A DNA stretch of 64,000 nt from Stenotrophomonas maltophilia (GTDB lineage: Bacteria > Pseudomonadota > Gammaproteobacteria > Xanthomonadales > Xanthomonadaceae). Positions 25,068-36,973 of the stretch are shown here, in pieces (the stretch's first letter is position 1; every line of letters starts with the position of its first letter). Location of the stretch: NCBI GenBank assembly GCA_002435595.1, contig DJBL01000023.1:1-64000 (forward strand). The letters run 5' to 3'. The position numbers and the translations under genes were made by a program. The notes beneath the pieces are model-generated. The model did no database searches. It had not been told where the DNA came from and saw only the letters and a list, made by a program, of their open reading frames with translations.

Positions 25068-26120
25068 CTATGACCTCGGCGTCTCTTCCGATGAGATCCG
25101 CTTGGCTCCTTTGCCGCCGGCACTGGCTGGCTGCAGCTGGGCAAGCAGTGGCTCCAAGGTGCTCAGGCGCACAGTGGCGCGCAGGGTCTCCGCCTCGGCG
25201 TGCTCGCGTCGTTCGCGCTCCTGGGCCCGCTCGGTCCGGGCTTGCGCGAGCTCTTGTCGAGCCCCTTCCAAGGCCTGAGTGTCTTGGCTCCAGCGTACCT
25301 GCAGCGCCTGGTATTCGGCCGCCGTCAGGCGCAGCGCATCGAGCTCGCCCTGCTGTGTCTGGATGGTCTGGCGCAGCTGCGCTAGCTCCCTTTCCAGGCG
25401 GGTATGGCGCTCCAGCCACTGGCCATTTTCCCGGTTGAGCTGCACCAGGTCGTGGTTCTTGGCGGTCAATGCTTCGTTGGCCTGGCGCAGAGCGACCTGC
25501 AGTTCCTGCACCTGGTGCTCGTGCCGGCGTTGCTCCTGCTCGCGCTGGTCTTTGACCGAGGTGCGGTAGTGCTCAAGGGCTTCCCTGGCATGCTCGTGCT
25601 TCTGCTCCAGGGAGCGTGCGTGGGTTTCGTGCTCTGCCAGCCGCGCCGTGAGGCCGGCAATGCGTTCCTGCAGTTGGGCCAGCTCGATGGTGCGGCTGGC
25701 CACCTCGTCCCTGGCGGCTTCGCCCGCCTCGCGTTCTGTCTGCAGAGCTGTCTCGGTGCGCTGAAGCTGCGCGCTGAGATTGCCGGCCTCCTGCCGGGCC
25801 TGTTCCAAGGCTTGGGTGCGCTCGTGCAGCTCGGCCTGGAAGCGTTCCTGTGCCTGCGCGACCATCGTTTCGGCCTCGGCATGCAGCCGCTCGGCCAGGC
25901 GAGCCACCAGGTCCTGCAGGGCGTCGCTCACCGCGATTTTGGCGCCCACGCCTTGCCCTTCCTCCTCTTCGAGCTCCTTCAGGTAGCGGTGGATGGTTGT
26001 TTTGGACCCGGTATTGCCCAGTGCCACGCGTACCGCGTCCACCGAGGGGTTCTTGCCTTCGGCCCGGAGACTGTCCCGGGCGCGTTGCACATCGCTTTTG
26101 TACAAGCCAGAACGCGCCAT
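25068..26120 (-). CDS. tnpT: TnpT-like cointegrate resolution protein (KfrA_N plus coiled coil)
   Basis: The 350-residue protein begins MARSGLYKSDVQRARDSLRA and has the KfrA-type DNA-binding domain with the signature ALGNTGSKTTIHRYLKELEE (about residues 33-53). The rest, residues 70-330, is one continuous coiled coil rich in Glu, Gln, Arg and Ala. Tn4651/Tn5041-group transposons encode such a protein, TnpT, which helps the tyrosine recombinase TnpS resolve cointegrates at rst. Upstream lie repeats of ATTAC (26148-26170) and a long palindrome (26216-26240) that would be its operator and the rst core. The partner tnpS is not adjacent but 13.7 kb away at 39793. KfrA-like plasmid proteins are the alternative identity. 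Confidence 0.75.
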   Translation of the reverse strand: MARSGLYKSDVQRARDSLRAEGKNPSVDAVRVALGNTGSKTTIHRYLKELEEEEGQGVGAKIAVSDALQDLVARLAERLHAEAETMVAQAQERFQAELHERTQALEQARQEAGNLSAQLQRTETALQTEREAGEAARDEVASRTIELAQLQERIAGLTARLAEHETHARSLEQKHEHAREALEHYRTSVKDQREQEQRRHEHQVQELQVALRQANEALTAKNHDLVQLNRENGQWLERHTRLERELAQLRQTIQTQQGELDALRLTAAEYQALQVRWSQDTQALEGARQELAQARTERAQERERREHAEAETLRATVRLSTLEPLLAQLQPASAGGKGAKRISSEETPRS

Positions 26121-26147
26121 TTGCCCTCTCCCGTGTATTTCGTAATG

Positions 26148-26170
26148 TATTACATACCATGTAATTACGT
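26148..26170. promoter_or_regulatory. ATTAC-repeat operator upstream of tnpT
   Basis: The dyad GTAATGTATTAC, followed by GTAATTAC, occupies the region about 28 bp upstream of the tnpT start. KfrA-type proteins repress their own promoters at such clustered AT-rich repeats, so this is probably the autoregulatory site. Confidence 0.5.
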
Positions 26171-26215
26171 ACTGCTCAATGGCCGCACAGACCGGGCCGG
26201 GGATATCAGCTTCAG

Positions 26216-26240
26216 GCGGGATAATATTGAATTATCCCGC
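26216..26240. other. Candidate rst recombination core
   Basis: A perfect inverted repeat with 10-bp arms, GCGGGATAAT and ATTATCCCGC, flanks a 5-bp centre ATTGA. Arm and spacer lengths suit a tyrosine-recombinase core such as rst, where TnpS acts with TnpT. It lies about 95 bp from the tnpT start, the usual place for rst. It could also be an operator for the gene at 26398. Confidence 0.5.
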
Positions 26241-26330
26241 GTGATCGGCGTTTCGGCCATTTCCAGCCGCCAAAACAGTACGAAACCGCCCAGGGCGCCG
26301 ATCGCTGGGTAGTATGGCCCAGAGCGGAAC

Positions 26331-26363
26331 GGGGGCCTGCCAGGTGGTGCCCGGCAGGCCCCC
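26331..26363 (+). promoter_or_regulatory. Strong hairpin ahead of the OLD-nuclease gene
   Basis: GGGGGCCTGCC and GGCAGGCCCCC form a perfect 11-bp stem with an 11-nt loop, ending 34 bases before the ATG at 26398. No T-run follows. It could be a leader attenuator, a protein-binding RNA structure, or part of the recombination region. Confidence 0.4.
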
Positions 26364-26397
26364 GCCACCGAACTCGTTGGCCATCAAAGGACTGTGC

Positions 26398-27978
26398 ATG
26401 CCGATCGAACGTATCGTCATCGACAACTTCAAGTCGTTTCGCCATCTGGACCTGCCCCTCAACGCCCACATGAACTTGGTGGTGGGCGACAACGAGGTCG
26501 GTAAGTCCACCCTGCTGGAGGCCATCCACGCGGTGGTCACCGGGCAACTGCATGGGCGCAATCTCGCCTACGAGCTCACGCCCTACCTGTTCCACCAGCC
26601 CTCGGTGCAGGAATATTTGGCGACCCTGGCTGCAGGCACGCCGGCCTCGCCGCCACGGATCTCCATCGAAGCCTACTTGGGCGCAGACGCCGTGCTGGCA
26701 TCGTTGCGTGGCACCAACAACTCCCTGCGCCTGGATACCGCCGGCATCCGCCTGCTGGTCGAGCTCAAGGACGACTACCGTGAGGAGTTCAACGCCTACC
26801 TGCAGCAGCACCAGGGCGCGGTCAGCCTGCCGGTGGAGTACTACACGGTGCGCTGGTATTCCTTCGCCAACAATGGCGTCACCGCTCGCAGCATCCCATT
26901 CGACTCGACCATCATCGACACGCACGGCATCAAGACCTTGTCCGGTGCTGATCGCTATATCGCCGGCATCATCGAGCAGGCATTGACGCCTGCGCAACGT
27001 GTCTCGCTGTCGCTGAGCTTCCGCCGCATGCGGCAGAGTTTTTCCGAAGAAGCGGATGTGGCGGCAATCAATGCGTACCTCACCGAGCACACCGGGGACA
27101 TCAGCCACCGGGCGCTGACGGTGGGTGTGGACACATCGCCGCGCTCAACGTGGGAAACCAGCTTGTCACCTTACCTGGATGAGCTCCCGTTCACCCAGGC
27201 CGGCAAAGGCGAGCAAAGCGCGGTGAAGATGAAGCTGGCGATGCACGCGGCCGGCGCGGCCCACGTGCTTCTGATCGAGGAGCCGGAGAACCATCTGTCC
27301 TATTCCAGCATGACCCAGCTGATCGACAAGATTGCGGCCCTCTCCACCGCCCAGCAGGTGATTATCGCCACCCACAGCAGCTTCGTGTTGAACAAGCTGG
27401 GCGTGGACAATGTGATCCTGTTCAGTGCGCAGGGCCAGATGAAGCTGGACCAGCTGCCGAGCGATACGCACGACTATTTCATGAAGCTGCCGGGCCACGA
27501 CACGCTGCGGTTGATCCTGGCCAAGCAGGCGATCCTGGTGGAAGGCCCTTCCGACGAGCTCATCGTGCAGCGCGCCTACAGCGACCACCACGGCGTTACG
27601 CCGATGGCTCGCGGCGTAGACATCATTTCGGTCAAGTCGCTGGCATTCAAGCGCTTCTTGCAGATTGCAGAGCGGCTGAAAATCCAGGCCAAGGTGATCA
27701 CCGACAACGATGGCGATATCGCCGTTGTGCAGGAGCGCTATGCCGAGCACATCAACGCGATCTATTACGATTCCGACGAAAGCGCCCCATCGCTGGAAGA
27801 GCAGCTGATTAAAGCCAACTCGCTGGCCGAACTCAATACCGTGCTGGGCAAGACGTTTGCCGATGAGGTGGCGCTGCTCAAGTACATGAAGGGCCATAAG
27901 ACCGATACGGCCTTGGCGATCTTCAACAGCCCGCACTCGATCAGGTTCCCGGACTATGTCCAGCGTGCCATCACCTAA
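26398..27978 (+). CDS. OLD-family ATP-dependent endonuclease, Gabija GajA-like
   Basis: The 526-residue protein has an N-terminal ABC-type ATPase: Walker A GDNEVGKSTLLEAI near residue 30, a signature-like GKGEQSAVKMKLAM, Walker B LLIEEPENHLS near residue 298, and the H-loop IIATHSSFVLNKL. A C-terminal TOPRIM domain follows, with ILVEGPSDE near residue 379 and VITDNDGDI near residue 434 carrying the metal-binding acids. This is the layout of OLD nucleases. It overlaps a UvrD-like helicase gene by 23 bp, the pairing that defines class 2 OLD / Gabija GajA. The length is slightly below typical GajA. The ATG at 26398 gives MPIERIVIDNFKSF, a standard start. Anti-phage activity is inferred. Confidence 0.85.
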   Translation: MPIERIVIDNFKSFRHLDLPLNAHMNLVVGDNEVGKSTLLEAIHAVVTGQLHGRNLAYELTPYLFHQPSVQEYLATLAAGTPASPPRISIEAYLGADAVLASLRGTNNSLRLDTAGIRLLVELKDDYREEFNAYLQQHQGAVSLPVEYYTVRWYSFANNGVTARSIPFDSTIIDTHGIKTLSGADRYIAGIIEQALTPAQRVSLSLSFRRMRQSFSEEADVAAINAYLTEHTGDISHRALTVGVDTSPRSTWETSLSPYLDELPFTQAGKGEQSAVKMKLAMHAAGAAHVLLIEEPENHLSYSSMTQLIDKIAALSTAQQVIIATHSSFVLNKLGVDNVILFSAQGQMKLDQLPSDTHDYFMKLPGHDTLRLILAKQAILVEGPSDELIVQRAYSDHHGVTPMARGVDIISVKSLAFKRFLQIAERLKIQAKVITDNDGDIAVVQERYAEHINAIYYDSDESAPSLEEQLIKANSLAELNTVLGKTFADEVALLKYMKGHKTDTALAIFNSPHSIRFPDYVQRAIT

Positions 27979-29053
27979 CCGGATCCTGCTCTCGGCGGCC
28001 GGTTCGGGCAAGACCACCCTGCTGGTCCGGCAGGCCTTGGAGCGACCTGGGCGGCGTATCGCGATTGTCACCTACACGCTGGAAAACCTTGAAGAGATCC
28101 GGCGCTCGTTTGAGGTCCACGCCGGCGCGGTCCCCGCCCATGTCACCTTGCACAGCTGGTATGGCTTTCTGCTGCGCCAGTGCATCCGCCCGTACCAGGC
28201 GGCACTGTGTCCTGAGCCTCGCATCGAGACCATCCTGTTCGTAGAAGGTGTCACCAACAACCGGGCCCCACGCACTCAGGTGGCGCGCCACTATTTGGCT
28301 GGCAACCGGATGTATTCGGACCGGGCCGCCGACTTTGCTGTGCGCTGCGATGAGCTGACCCAAGGTCAGGTTGTGGCACGCCTGGCGGCCATGTACGACG
28401 AGCTCTACATCGACGAAGTTCAGGACCTGGCCGGCTTTGATCTAGATCTGGTCGAGCGGCTGTTGAAGAGCGATATCGCCATCACGTTGGTGGGTGATAC
28501 GCGCCAGGCGACGTATGCCACCAACTATGCGCAAAGGCACAGCCAGTATCGTGGATCCAATCTGGCAGCGCTGTTTCAGATCTGGGAGTCGGATGGCTTA
28601 TGCCAGCTGGATCACCGCCTCATCAGTCTGCGCTGCGTCCAAGCCTTGTGCGACATGGCTGACACGCTCTATCCGCAGATGCCCCGCACCCAATCAGGCA
28701 ATGGCGAGGTCACGGGGCACGATGGCATCTACCTCGTCGCTCCCGGCGACGTTGCTGCGTACATGCGAGAGTTCGCCCCCACAGTGCTCCGGCATGACCG
28801 GCGGCATGCCTGCGACGGACTGCCTGCGGTGAACTTCGGGCAGTGCAAGGGACGCACTTATAGCCGGGTCCTAATCTTCCCCAACGGGCCGTTGATGCAG
28901 TACCTGCGCACCGCAGATGCGGCGCGCATCACTGCACCATCGAAGTACTACGTGGCCTTCACCCGTGCGCGGCAAAGCGTGGCATTTGTGTACGCCGGCG
29001 TATGTACGCTACCGGGACACCAGCTCTATGTGCCTGCCAGCGCAAGCACGTAG
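27956..29053 (+). CDS. Short UvrD-like superfamily 1 helicase, GajB-like
   Basis: The 365-residue protein shows SF1 helicase motifs in order: Walker A SAAGSGKTTLL near residue 14, Walker B YIDEVQDL near residue 143, motif III VGDTRQATY near residue 178, a motif V-like GQCKGRTYSRVLIFP near residue 295, and motif VI YYVAFTRARQSVAFVY near residue 332. It is shorter than the usual GajB (near 490 residues), with reduced 1B/2B subdomains. Its ATG lies inside the end of the OLD-nuclease gene, so translation is coupled. In Gabija the helicase partner is thought to sense DNA ends or control the nuclease; here that role is inference. Confidence 0.8.
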   Translation: MSSVPSPNRILLSAAGSGKTTLLVRQALERPGRRIAIVTYTLENLEEIRRSFEVHAGAVPAHVTLHSWYGFLLRQCIRPYQAALCPEPRIETILFVEGVTNNRAPRTQVARHYLAGNRMYSDRAADFAVRCDELTQGQVVARLAAMYDELYIDEVQDLAGFDLDLVERLLKSDIAITLVGDTRQATYATNYAQRHSQYRGSNLAALFQIWESDGLCQLDHRLISLRCVQALCDMADTLYPQMPRTQSGNGEVTGHDGIYLVAPGDVAAYMREFAPTVLRHDRRHACDGLPAVNFGQCKGRTYSRVLIFPNGPLMQYLRTADAARITAPSKYYVAFTRARQSVAFVYAGVCTLPGHQLYVPASAST

Positions 29054-29144
29054 AGCAGCGCTCATATCTCGCGGAAAGTGGCAGCGCCGGGCAGCCTAAG
29101 TAACAGCTGGCTTGATCGATGCCGAAAACCCTTACGTTTGCATC

Positions 29145-29162
29145 CTACAACGATAGTTGTAG
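29145..29162. promoter_or_regulatory. ArsR operator
   Basis: A perfect dyad CTACAAC-GATA-GTTGTAG ends 9 bp before the arsR start. Its position and symmetry fit the autoregulatory operator of an ArsR-family repressor controlling the operon that follows. Confidence 0.7.
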
Positions 29163-29171
29163 AATCGCCGA

Positions 29172-29519
29172 ATGAACGATGATTCTGCCGTCTCAGCGCT
29201 GTCTGCGCTTGCCCACTCCGACCGCCTGGCCGCATTCAGGATGCTGGTCCGCGCAGGTCCCAACGGAATGCCGTCGGGTGAAATTGCCGAAGCGCTCGCA
29301 ATTCCTCCACCGCGCATGAGCTTTCACCTTGCGACCTTGGAGCGGGCGAGCCTACTGCGCTCTTGGCGCGACGGGCGGCGTGTCCTGTACGCCGCCAGCT
29401 ACGAAGACATGCGACAGCTTCTTGAATTCCTCACCGAGGACTGCTGTTCCGGAAATCCGGACATCTGCAGCGCCCTCAATAACCTCGTCACTCCTTGTAC
29501 CGCGGAGACTTGCGCATGA
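29172..29519 (+). CDS. arsR: ArsR-family arsenite-responsive repressor
   Basis: The 115-residue protein is a winged-helix ArsR/SmtB regulator (ALAHSDRLAAFRMLVRAGPN; recognition helix region IPPPRMSFHLATLERASLLR). It lacks the ELCVCDL metal site of the E. coli type. Cysteines instead lie at the C-terminus (EDCCSGNPDIC and TPCTAETC), as in ArsR proteins that bind arsenite through C-terminal thiols. It should bind the dyad at 29145 and release on As(III). Its stop overlaps the next start (ATGA). Confidence 0.9.
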   Translation: MNDDSAVSALSALAHSDRLAAFRMLVRAGPNGMPSGEIAEALAIPPPRMSFHLATLERASLLRSWRDGRRVLYAASYEDMRQLLEFLTEDCCSGNPDICSALNNLVTPCTAETCA

Positions 29520-30046
29520 GCTTTCCTCAGCCGTTTAACGTCCTGTTCCTCTGCACCGGCAATTCAGCGCGCTCGATCCTGGCCGAGAGCGTCCTTCGCA
29601 AGATCGGCGATGGCCGTTTCAATGCGTTTTCCGCCGGCAGCCATCCAAAGGGTGATGTCCACCCGCTAGCAATCGAAACGCTGCGTCAGGCCGACTACCC
29701 AGTCGAGGGGCTGCGCTCCAAGGCGTGGGAGGAGTTCGCAGTGCCAGACGCTCCAGCGATGGATTTCGTTTTTACCGTCTGCGATCAGGCTGCCGGCGAG
29801 GCCTGCCCATTGTGGCCAGGACAACCGATTACCGCGCATTGGGGTATCCAAGACCCGAGCCGTGAAGCACGCGGGGACATGTGGCAGCGCGCCGCCTTTC
29901 GGCAGGCGCTTGTGTACATGGAGAACCGTATCAAGGCTTTCGTCGCACTTCCGATCCCCACGCTGACCCGGACGAGCTTGGCCGCCCAAGTAGACGAAAT
30001 CGGGCAGTTCGACGGCACCTCATCGTCGCGACCCGACGTGGCGTAA
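29516..30046 (+). CDS. arsC: Low-molecular-weight phosphatase-type arsenate reductase
   Basis: The 176-residue protein has the CX5R loop LFLCTGNSARS near residue 15 and the aspartate region typical of the tyrosine-phosphatase fold. It reduces As(V) to As(III), usually with thioredoxin or mycothiol-type thiol relay; cysteines VCDQAAGEAC near residue 85 could take part. The ATG at 29516 overlaps the arsR stop. A second, unrelated ArsC follows, giving two arsenate reductases in one operon. Confidence 0.85.
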   Translation: MSFPQPFNVLFLCTGNSARSILAESVLRKIGDGRFNAFSAGSHPKGDVHPLAIETLRQADYPVEGLRSKAWEEFAVPDAPAMDFVFTVCDQAAGEACPLWPGQPITAHWGIQDPSREARGDMWQRAAFRQALVYMENRIKAFVALPIPTLTRTSLAAQVDEIGQFDGTSSSRPDVA

Positions 30047-30053
30047 GGGGATC

Positions 30054-30470
30054 ATGATGACACTGACGATTTACCATAACCCGGCCTGCGGCACGTCCCG
30101 GAATACTTTGGAAATGATGCGCCAGTCCGGTGAACACCCGGAGGTCATCGAATACCTGCAGACGCCCCCAACGCGCGAGAAGCTGGGCGAGCTGATCGCC
30201 GCGATGGGCATGGCGCCGCGTGAACTCCTGCGCGAGAAGGGAACACCGTACGCAGAGCTGGGCTTGGATAATCCCGCGCTCACCAACGAACAACTGGTGG
30301 ACGCGATGATGGCGCACCCGATTCTTATCAACCGTCCCATCGTTGTTTCCAACCGGGGCGTGGCCCTGTGCCGACCGTCCGAGAAGGTGCTCGCGCTGCT
30401 GGACAACCCGGTGTCCTCCTTCACCAAGGAAGACGGCGAAACTGTGACGGTAGCCGGAGCGTCGGCGTGA
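30054..30470 (+). CDS. arsC: Glutaredoxin-dependent arsenate reductase
   Basis: The 138-residue protein carries the classic motif YHNPACGTSRNTLEMM near residue 6, with the catalytic cysteine at about residue 13, and the RxxR-type segment later (LINRPIVVSNRGVALCRPSE). It reduces arsenate with glutathione and glutaredoxin. It starts 7 bp after the phosphatase-type arsC. Two adjacent ATGs (30054, 30057) are possible. Confidence 0.92.
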   Translation: MMTLTIYHNPACGTSRNTLEMMRQSGEHPEVIEYLQTPPTREKLGELIAAMGMAPRELLREKGTPYAELGLDNPALTNEQLVDAMMAHPILINRPIVVSNRGVALCRPSEKVLALLDNPVSSFTKEDGETVTVAGASA

Positions 30471-31192
30471 TCGATCGCATTGCCGCAGATCTGCCGAGCA
30501 TCGACGCAACGCAACTTGCACCGATCGACGTTGACGCACTAGCTGGGCCCGGCGACCCCAGGCACCCGCCCCGGATCCTCGTCCTCTATGGCTCGCTGCG
30601 GGAACGCTCTTATTCGCGGCTGCTGGCAGAGGAAGCCGGCCGGCTCTTGCGCTGGTACGGCTGCGACGTGCGAACCTTTGATCCGCATGACTTACCACTG
30701 CCTGACGGAGCCACCCCGGATCATCCGAAGGTGAGTGAGCTGCGCGATCTCGCGTACTGGTCCGAAGGCATGGTCTGGGTCAGCCCCGAACGCCACGGCG
30801 CCATGACCGGGATCATGAAGGCGCAGATCGACTGGATTCCTCTGGCCGACGGCGCCAAGCGCCCGACACAAGGCAAAACCCTGGCGGTGATGCAGGTGTC
30901 TGGGGGCTCGCAGAGCTTCAACGCAGTCAACCAACTGCGCGTACTTGGCCGGTGGATGCGCATGGTCACCATCCCGAACCAGTCCTCGGTGGCCAAGGCG
31001 TTCCAGGAATTTGATGAGGCCGGACGCATGAAGCCGTCCGCGTACTATCAGCGAGTTGCAGACGTATGCGAGGAGTTGGTGAAGTTCACTTGGCTGGTGC
31101 GTGGTCGCTCAGCGTATCTGACCGATCGCTATTCCGAGCGCGTTGAGAGCGCCGAAGAACTCTCCAAGCGCGTGAATCAGCGCTCCATCTAA
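30467..31192 (+). CDS. arsH: ArsH organoarsenical oxidase / NADPH-FMN reductase
   Basis: The 241-residue protein has the flavodoxin-like motif ILVLYGSLRERSYSRLLAEE near residue 38 and WVSPERHGAMTGIMKAQIDW near residue 103, both diagnostic for ArsH. ArsH oxidises trivalent organoarsenicals with FMN and NADPH. The start is a GTG at 30467 that overlaps the arsC stop as GTGA, so translation is coupled. Confidence 0.92.
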   Translation: MIDRIAADLPSIDATQLAPIDVDALAGPGDPRHPPRILVLYGSLRERSYSRLLAEEAGRLLRWYGCDVRTFDPHDLPLPDGATPDHPKVSELRDLAYWSEGMVWVSPERHGAMTGIMKAQIDWIPLADGAKRPTQGKTLAVMQVSGGSQSFNAVNQLRVLGRWMRMVTIPNQSSVAKAFQEFDEAGRMKPSAYYQRVADVCEELVKFTWLVRGRSAYLTDRYSERVESAEELSKRVNQRSI

Positions 31193-31210
31193 CTTTTGTC
31201 GGAGCGCTGC

Positions 31211-32515
31211 ATGCTTGCCCTCGCGATTTTCATCGTCACCCTTGTATTCGTCATCTGGCAGCCGCGCGGATTCGGTATCGGTTGGTCGGCACTCGCCGGC
31301 GCCGCAGTAGCGTTGCTCACCGGCGTCGTCGGGTGGGGTGACGTCGCCACGGTGTGGGGGATTGTCTGGGATGCGACGTTCACTTTCGTCGCACTCATCA
31401 TTATCTCGCTCATCCTAGATGCGGCCGGCTTCTTCGAATGGGCTGCCCTGCATGTGGCCCGCTGGGGCGGCGGCAATGGTCGGAAGCTCTTCCCGCTGGT
31501 CGTCTTGCTGGGCGCTGCGATCGCGGCAGTATTCGCCAACGATGGCGCTGCACTCCTGCTGACGCCGATTGTTCTTGCCATTCTGCTGCGCTTGAACTTC
31601 CCGCCTGCAAGTGCGCTGGCGTTCACTGTGGCTTGCGGTTTCATTGCTGATACGGCCAGCCTGCCGCTCGTTGTCTCGAACTTGGTCAACATCGTCACCG
31701 CGAACTTCTTTGACGTCTCATTTGGACGCTACGCAGCGGTCATGGTGCCGGTGAATTTGGTGTCGGTCGGTGCCACGCTGATCGTCCTGTGGCTCTGGTT
31801 CCGCCGCGACATTCCGCGCACTTACCCGGTCCACGATCTTGAAGCGCCGCATGAGGCGATCCGCGACAAGGCAGTCTTTCGCGCCGCCCTGCCCCTTCTT
31901 GCATCGCTGCTCGTTGCGTACTTCGTAACCGGGCCGCTCGGCGTCCCCATCGCCTTGGTGACGGGTGCGGCTGCGCTGGTGCTGATGGCAATTGCAGGTC
32001 GCTGGGCGAGAGGCGGCCGAGGCGCCACCATGGCCCTGACCAAGATTCTGCGCGGCGCGCCTTGGCAGATCGTGCTGTTCTCGGTTGGCATGTATCTTGT
32101 GGTTTATGGGCTTGGCAATGCCTGGCTGACAAAGGTGGCAAGTGCGGTGCTTGAGTGGCTGGCAGCGCAGGGAATCTTTGTGGCCACGATCGGTACCGGC
32201 TTCGCGGTGGCGGGTCTCGCATCGATCATGAACAACATGCCAGCAACGCTGGTGGGCGCGCTGGCCATCGACGGGGCTAATCTTCCGGCCGCCACCCGCG
32301 AACTGATGATCTATGCCAACGTCGTGGGCAACGACCTTGGCCCCAAGCTCACTCCCATTGGGTCGCTCGCGACCCTGCTGTGGCTGCACGTCCTTGCCGG
32401 CAAGGGCCAACGGATCACATGGGGGCAGTACATGAAGGTGGGGCTGATCCTGACGCCCCCCGTCCTGTTGGCCACGCTCATCGCGCTCTGGATCTGGCTG
32501 CCGCTCGCGCAATGA
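31211..32515 (+). CDS. arsB: ArsB arsenite efflux permease
   Basis: The 434-residue protein has about 11-12 membrane helices, starting MLALAIFIVTLVFVIWQPRG, with FANDGAALLLTPIVLAILLR near residue 115 and NNMPATLVGALAIDGANLPA near residue 345, as in ArsB. It exports As(OH)3 by exchange with protons. The ATG at 31211 follows GGAGCG; it ends the operon and is convergent with the metal-efflux operon. Confidence 0.92.
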   Translation: MLALAIFIVTLVFVIWQPRGFGIGWSALAGAAVALLTGVVGWGDVATVWGIVWDATFTFVALIIISLILDAAGFFEWAALHVARWGGGNGRKLFPLVVLLGAAIAAVFANDGAALLLTPIVLAILLRLNFPPASALAFTVACGFIADTASLPLVVSNLVNIVTANFFDVSFGRYAAVMVPVNLVSVGATLIVLWLWFRRDIPRTYPVHDLEAPHEAIRDKAVFRAALPLLASLLVAYFVTGPLGVPIALVTGAAALVLMAIAGRWARGGRGATMALTKILRGAPWQIVLFSVGMYLVVYGLGNAWLTKVASAVLEWLAAQGIFVATIGTGFAVAGLASIMNNMPATLVGALAIDGANLPAATRELMIYANVVGNDLGPKLTPIGSLATLLWLHVLAGKGQRITWGQYMKVGLILTPPVLLATLIALWIWLPLAQ

Positions 32516-32544
32516 CCGCGTGGACGCAGGGCCACCGTCAGTGA

Positions 32545-32819
32545 TCACAATTTCTTTAGGGGTGCTGCGGTGGGTGGCGGCGGCACCGGTCCCGGGTCGT
32601 TGAAGCACAGCATGACCTGATCGATGCCGAATTGGTCGGCAAGCACCCGGGCGGTCACCGCGTGCACCAGGTCCAGGTCGACCGAGGGCGCCGCGACAGT
32701 GATGGTGGCCGCGATCGCACGACCGTGCTCTTTGGCGGGGACCAGGCGCAGGTCATCGACCGCTTTCACGCCCGGGTCGGTAAACATCGCCGCACGCACC
32801 TGTTCCAGGTTGATCTCGT

Positions 32820-32823
<4 letters not shown>
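32545..32823 (-). CDS. Stand-alone CDF C-terminal-domain-like protein
   Basis: The 92-residue protein starts MNEINLEQVRAAMFTDPGVK and reads like the cytoplasmic dimerisation domain of cation diffusion facilitators (PGVKAVDDLRLVPAKEHGRA, then a strand and helix), with no membrane segment. It overlaps the stop of czcA by 4 bp (ATGA) and is the last gene of the operon. The CDF transporter at the other end of the operon (38660-39277) ends right after its last membrane helix and lacks this domain. The pair may therefore be a split CDF; this is inference. Confidence 0.6.
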
Positions 32824-36025
<3,202 letters not shown>

Positions 36026-36029
<4 letters not shown>

Positions 36030-36973
36030 TCCTCTTCCACGGTGGACTTTTCGATGTCGGCCTTGATCAGGAAGCTCTGGGCCACCACCACCTGTTCACC
36101 GGCTTTGAGGCCTTCCAGCACTTCGGCGCGTTCAGCGTCGCGGCGCCCCAGCTTGACCGGCCGGGTGTGGTAGGTCTCGCCCTGCTGCACGTAGACCACG
36201 TCCTGGTCTTCTGCGGTCTGCAGCGCGGTGATCGGCACCACCAGCGCGGCCGATTGGCGATCCACGGTGATCCGTGCCTTCACCGCCGAACCGGGCCGCC
36301 ACAGGCCATCGGAGTTGGCCACCGTGGCGCGCGCAATGGTGCTTTGGCTGGCGGTGGCGGTGCCGGGCAGGACGCGCTCCAAGGTGGTCTGCGCGGTGAC
36401 GCCATCGCTCAAGCGGGTAACCGTCACCGGCACGCCGGCACCGATGTGCTGGGCGTCGGCGCCGAAGATGTGTAGGTCCACCCACAGCGTGGACAGGTCA
36501 GCGACCTCGAACAGCGGCGCGCCCTCAGCGGCTGCCATGCCCACAGCGGCCGTACGCGCCATGACCACGCCACTGATCGGCGCGGTGACGGTGTAGGTAG
36601 TCAGGCTCAGGTTACTCTCCACGGTGGCCAGTGCCTGGCCGGCACGCACCTGATCACCCACGCCCACTCGCACGGAGCGGACCGGTCCGGGGAAGCGTGC
36701 AGTGACCTGCGCGATGCGCCCATCGATCGGGGTCAGCAGCCCTTGCACCTCGTGCTCGTCAGCAATCTCACCTGGACCCGCCGGCGCGACCTGGATACCC
36801 GCCGCCCGCGCAGCTTTTGCGGCAATCTTGGTTTCCAGCGGCGCTTCCTCGTGCTCGCCGTGCTCTTCGCCCTCAGCGGCAGCGCCGCCCTCGGAGGCTT
36901 CGTTGGGGGCGGACGCATTGCAGGCGGTTAGCAACAGGGCCATGCTCAGTGCGGTCCAAGAAAAACGGCTCAT
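36026..36973 (-). CDS. czcB: CzcB-type periplasmic adaptor lipoprotein
   Basis: The 315-residue protein has a lipoprotein signal (WTALSMALLLTAC), an acidic His/Glu segment GEEHGEHEEAP near residue 40 that could bind metal, then the paired lipoyl-like and beta-barrel strands of membrane-fusion proteins (VRAGQALATVESN, YTVTAPISGVVMARTAAVG). It links CzcA to CzcC. Both ends overlap neighbours by 4 bp. Confidence 0.9.

Noticed and set aside
29666..30698. Several minus-strand frames across the arsenic operon
   Set aside because: All are antisense to genes with clear catalytic motifs.
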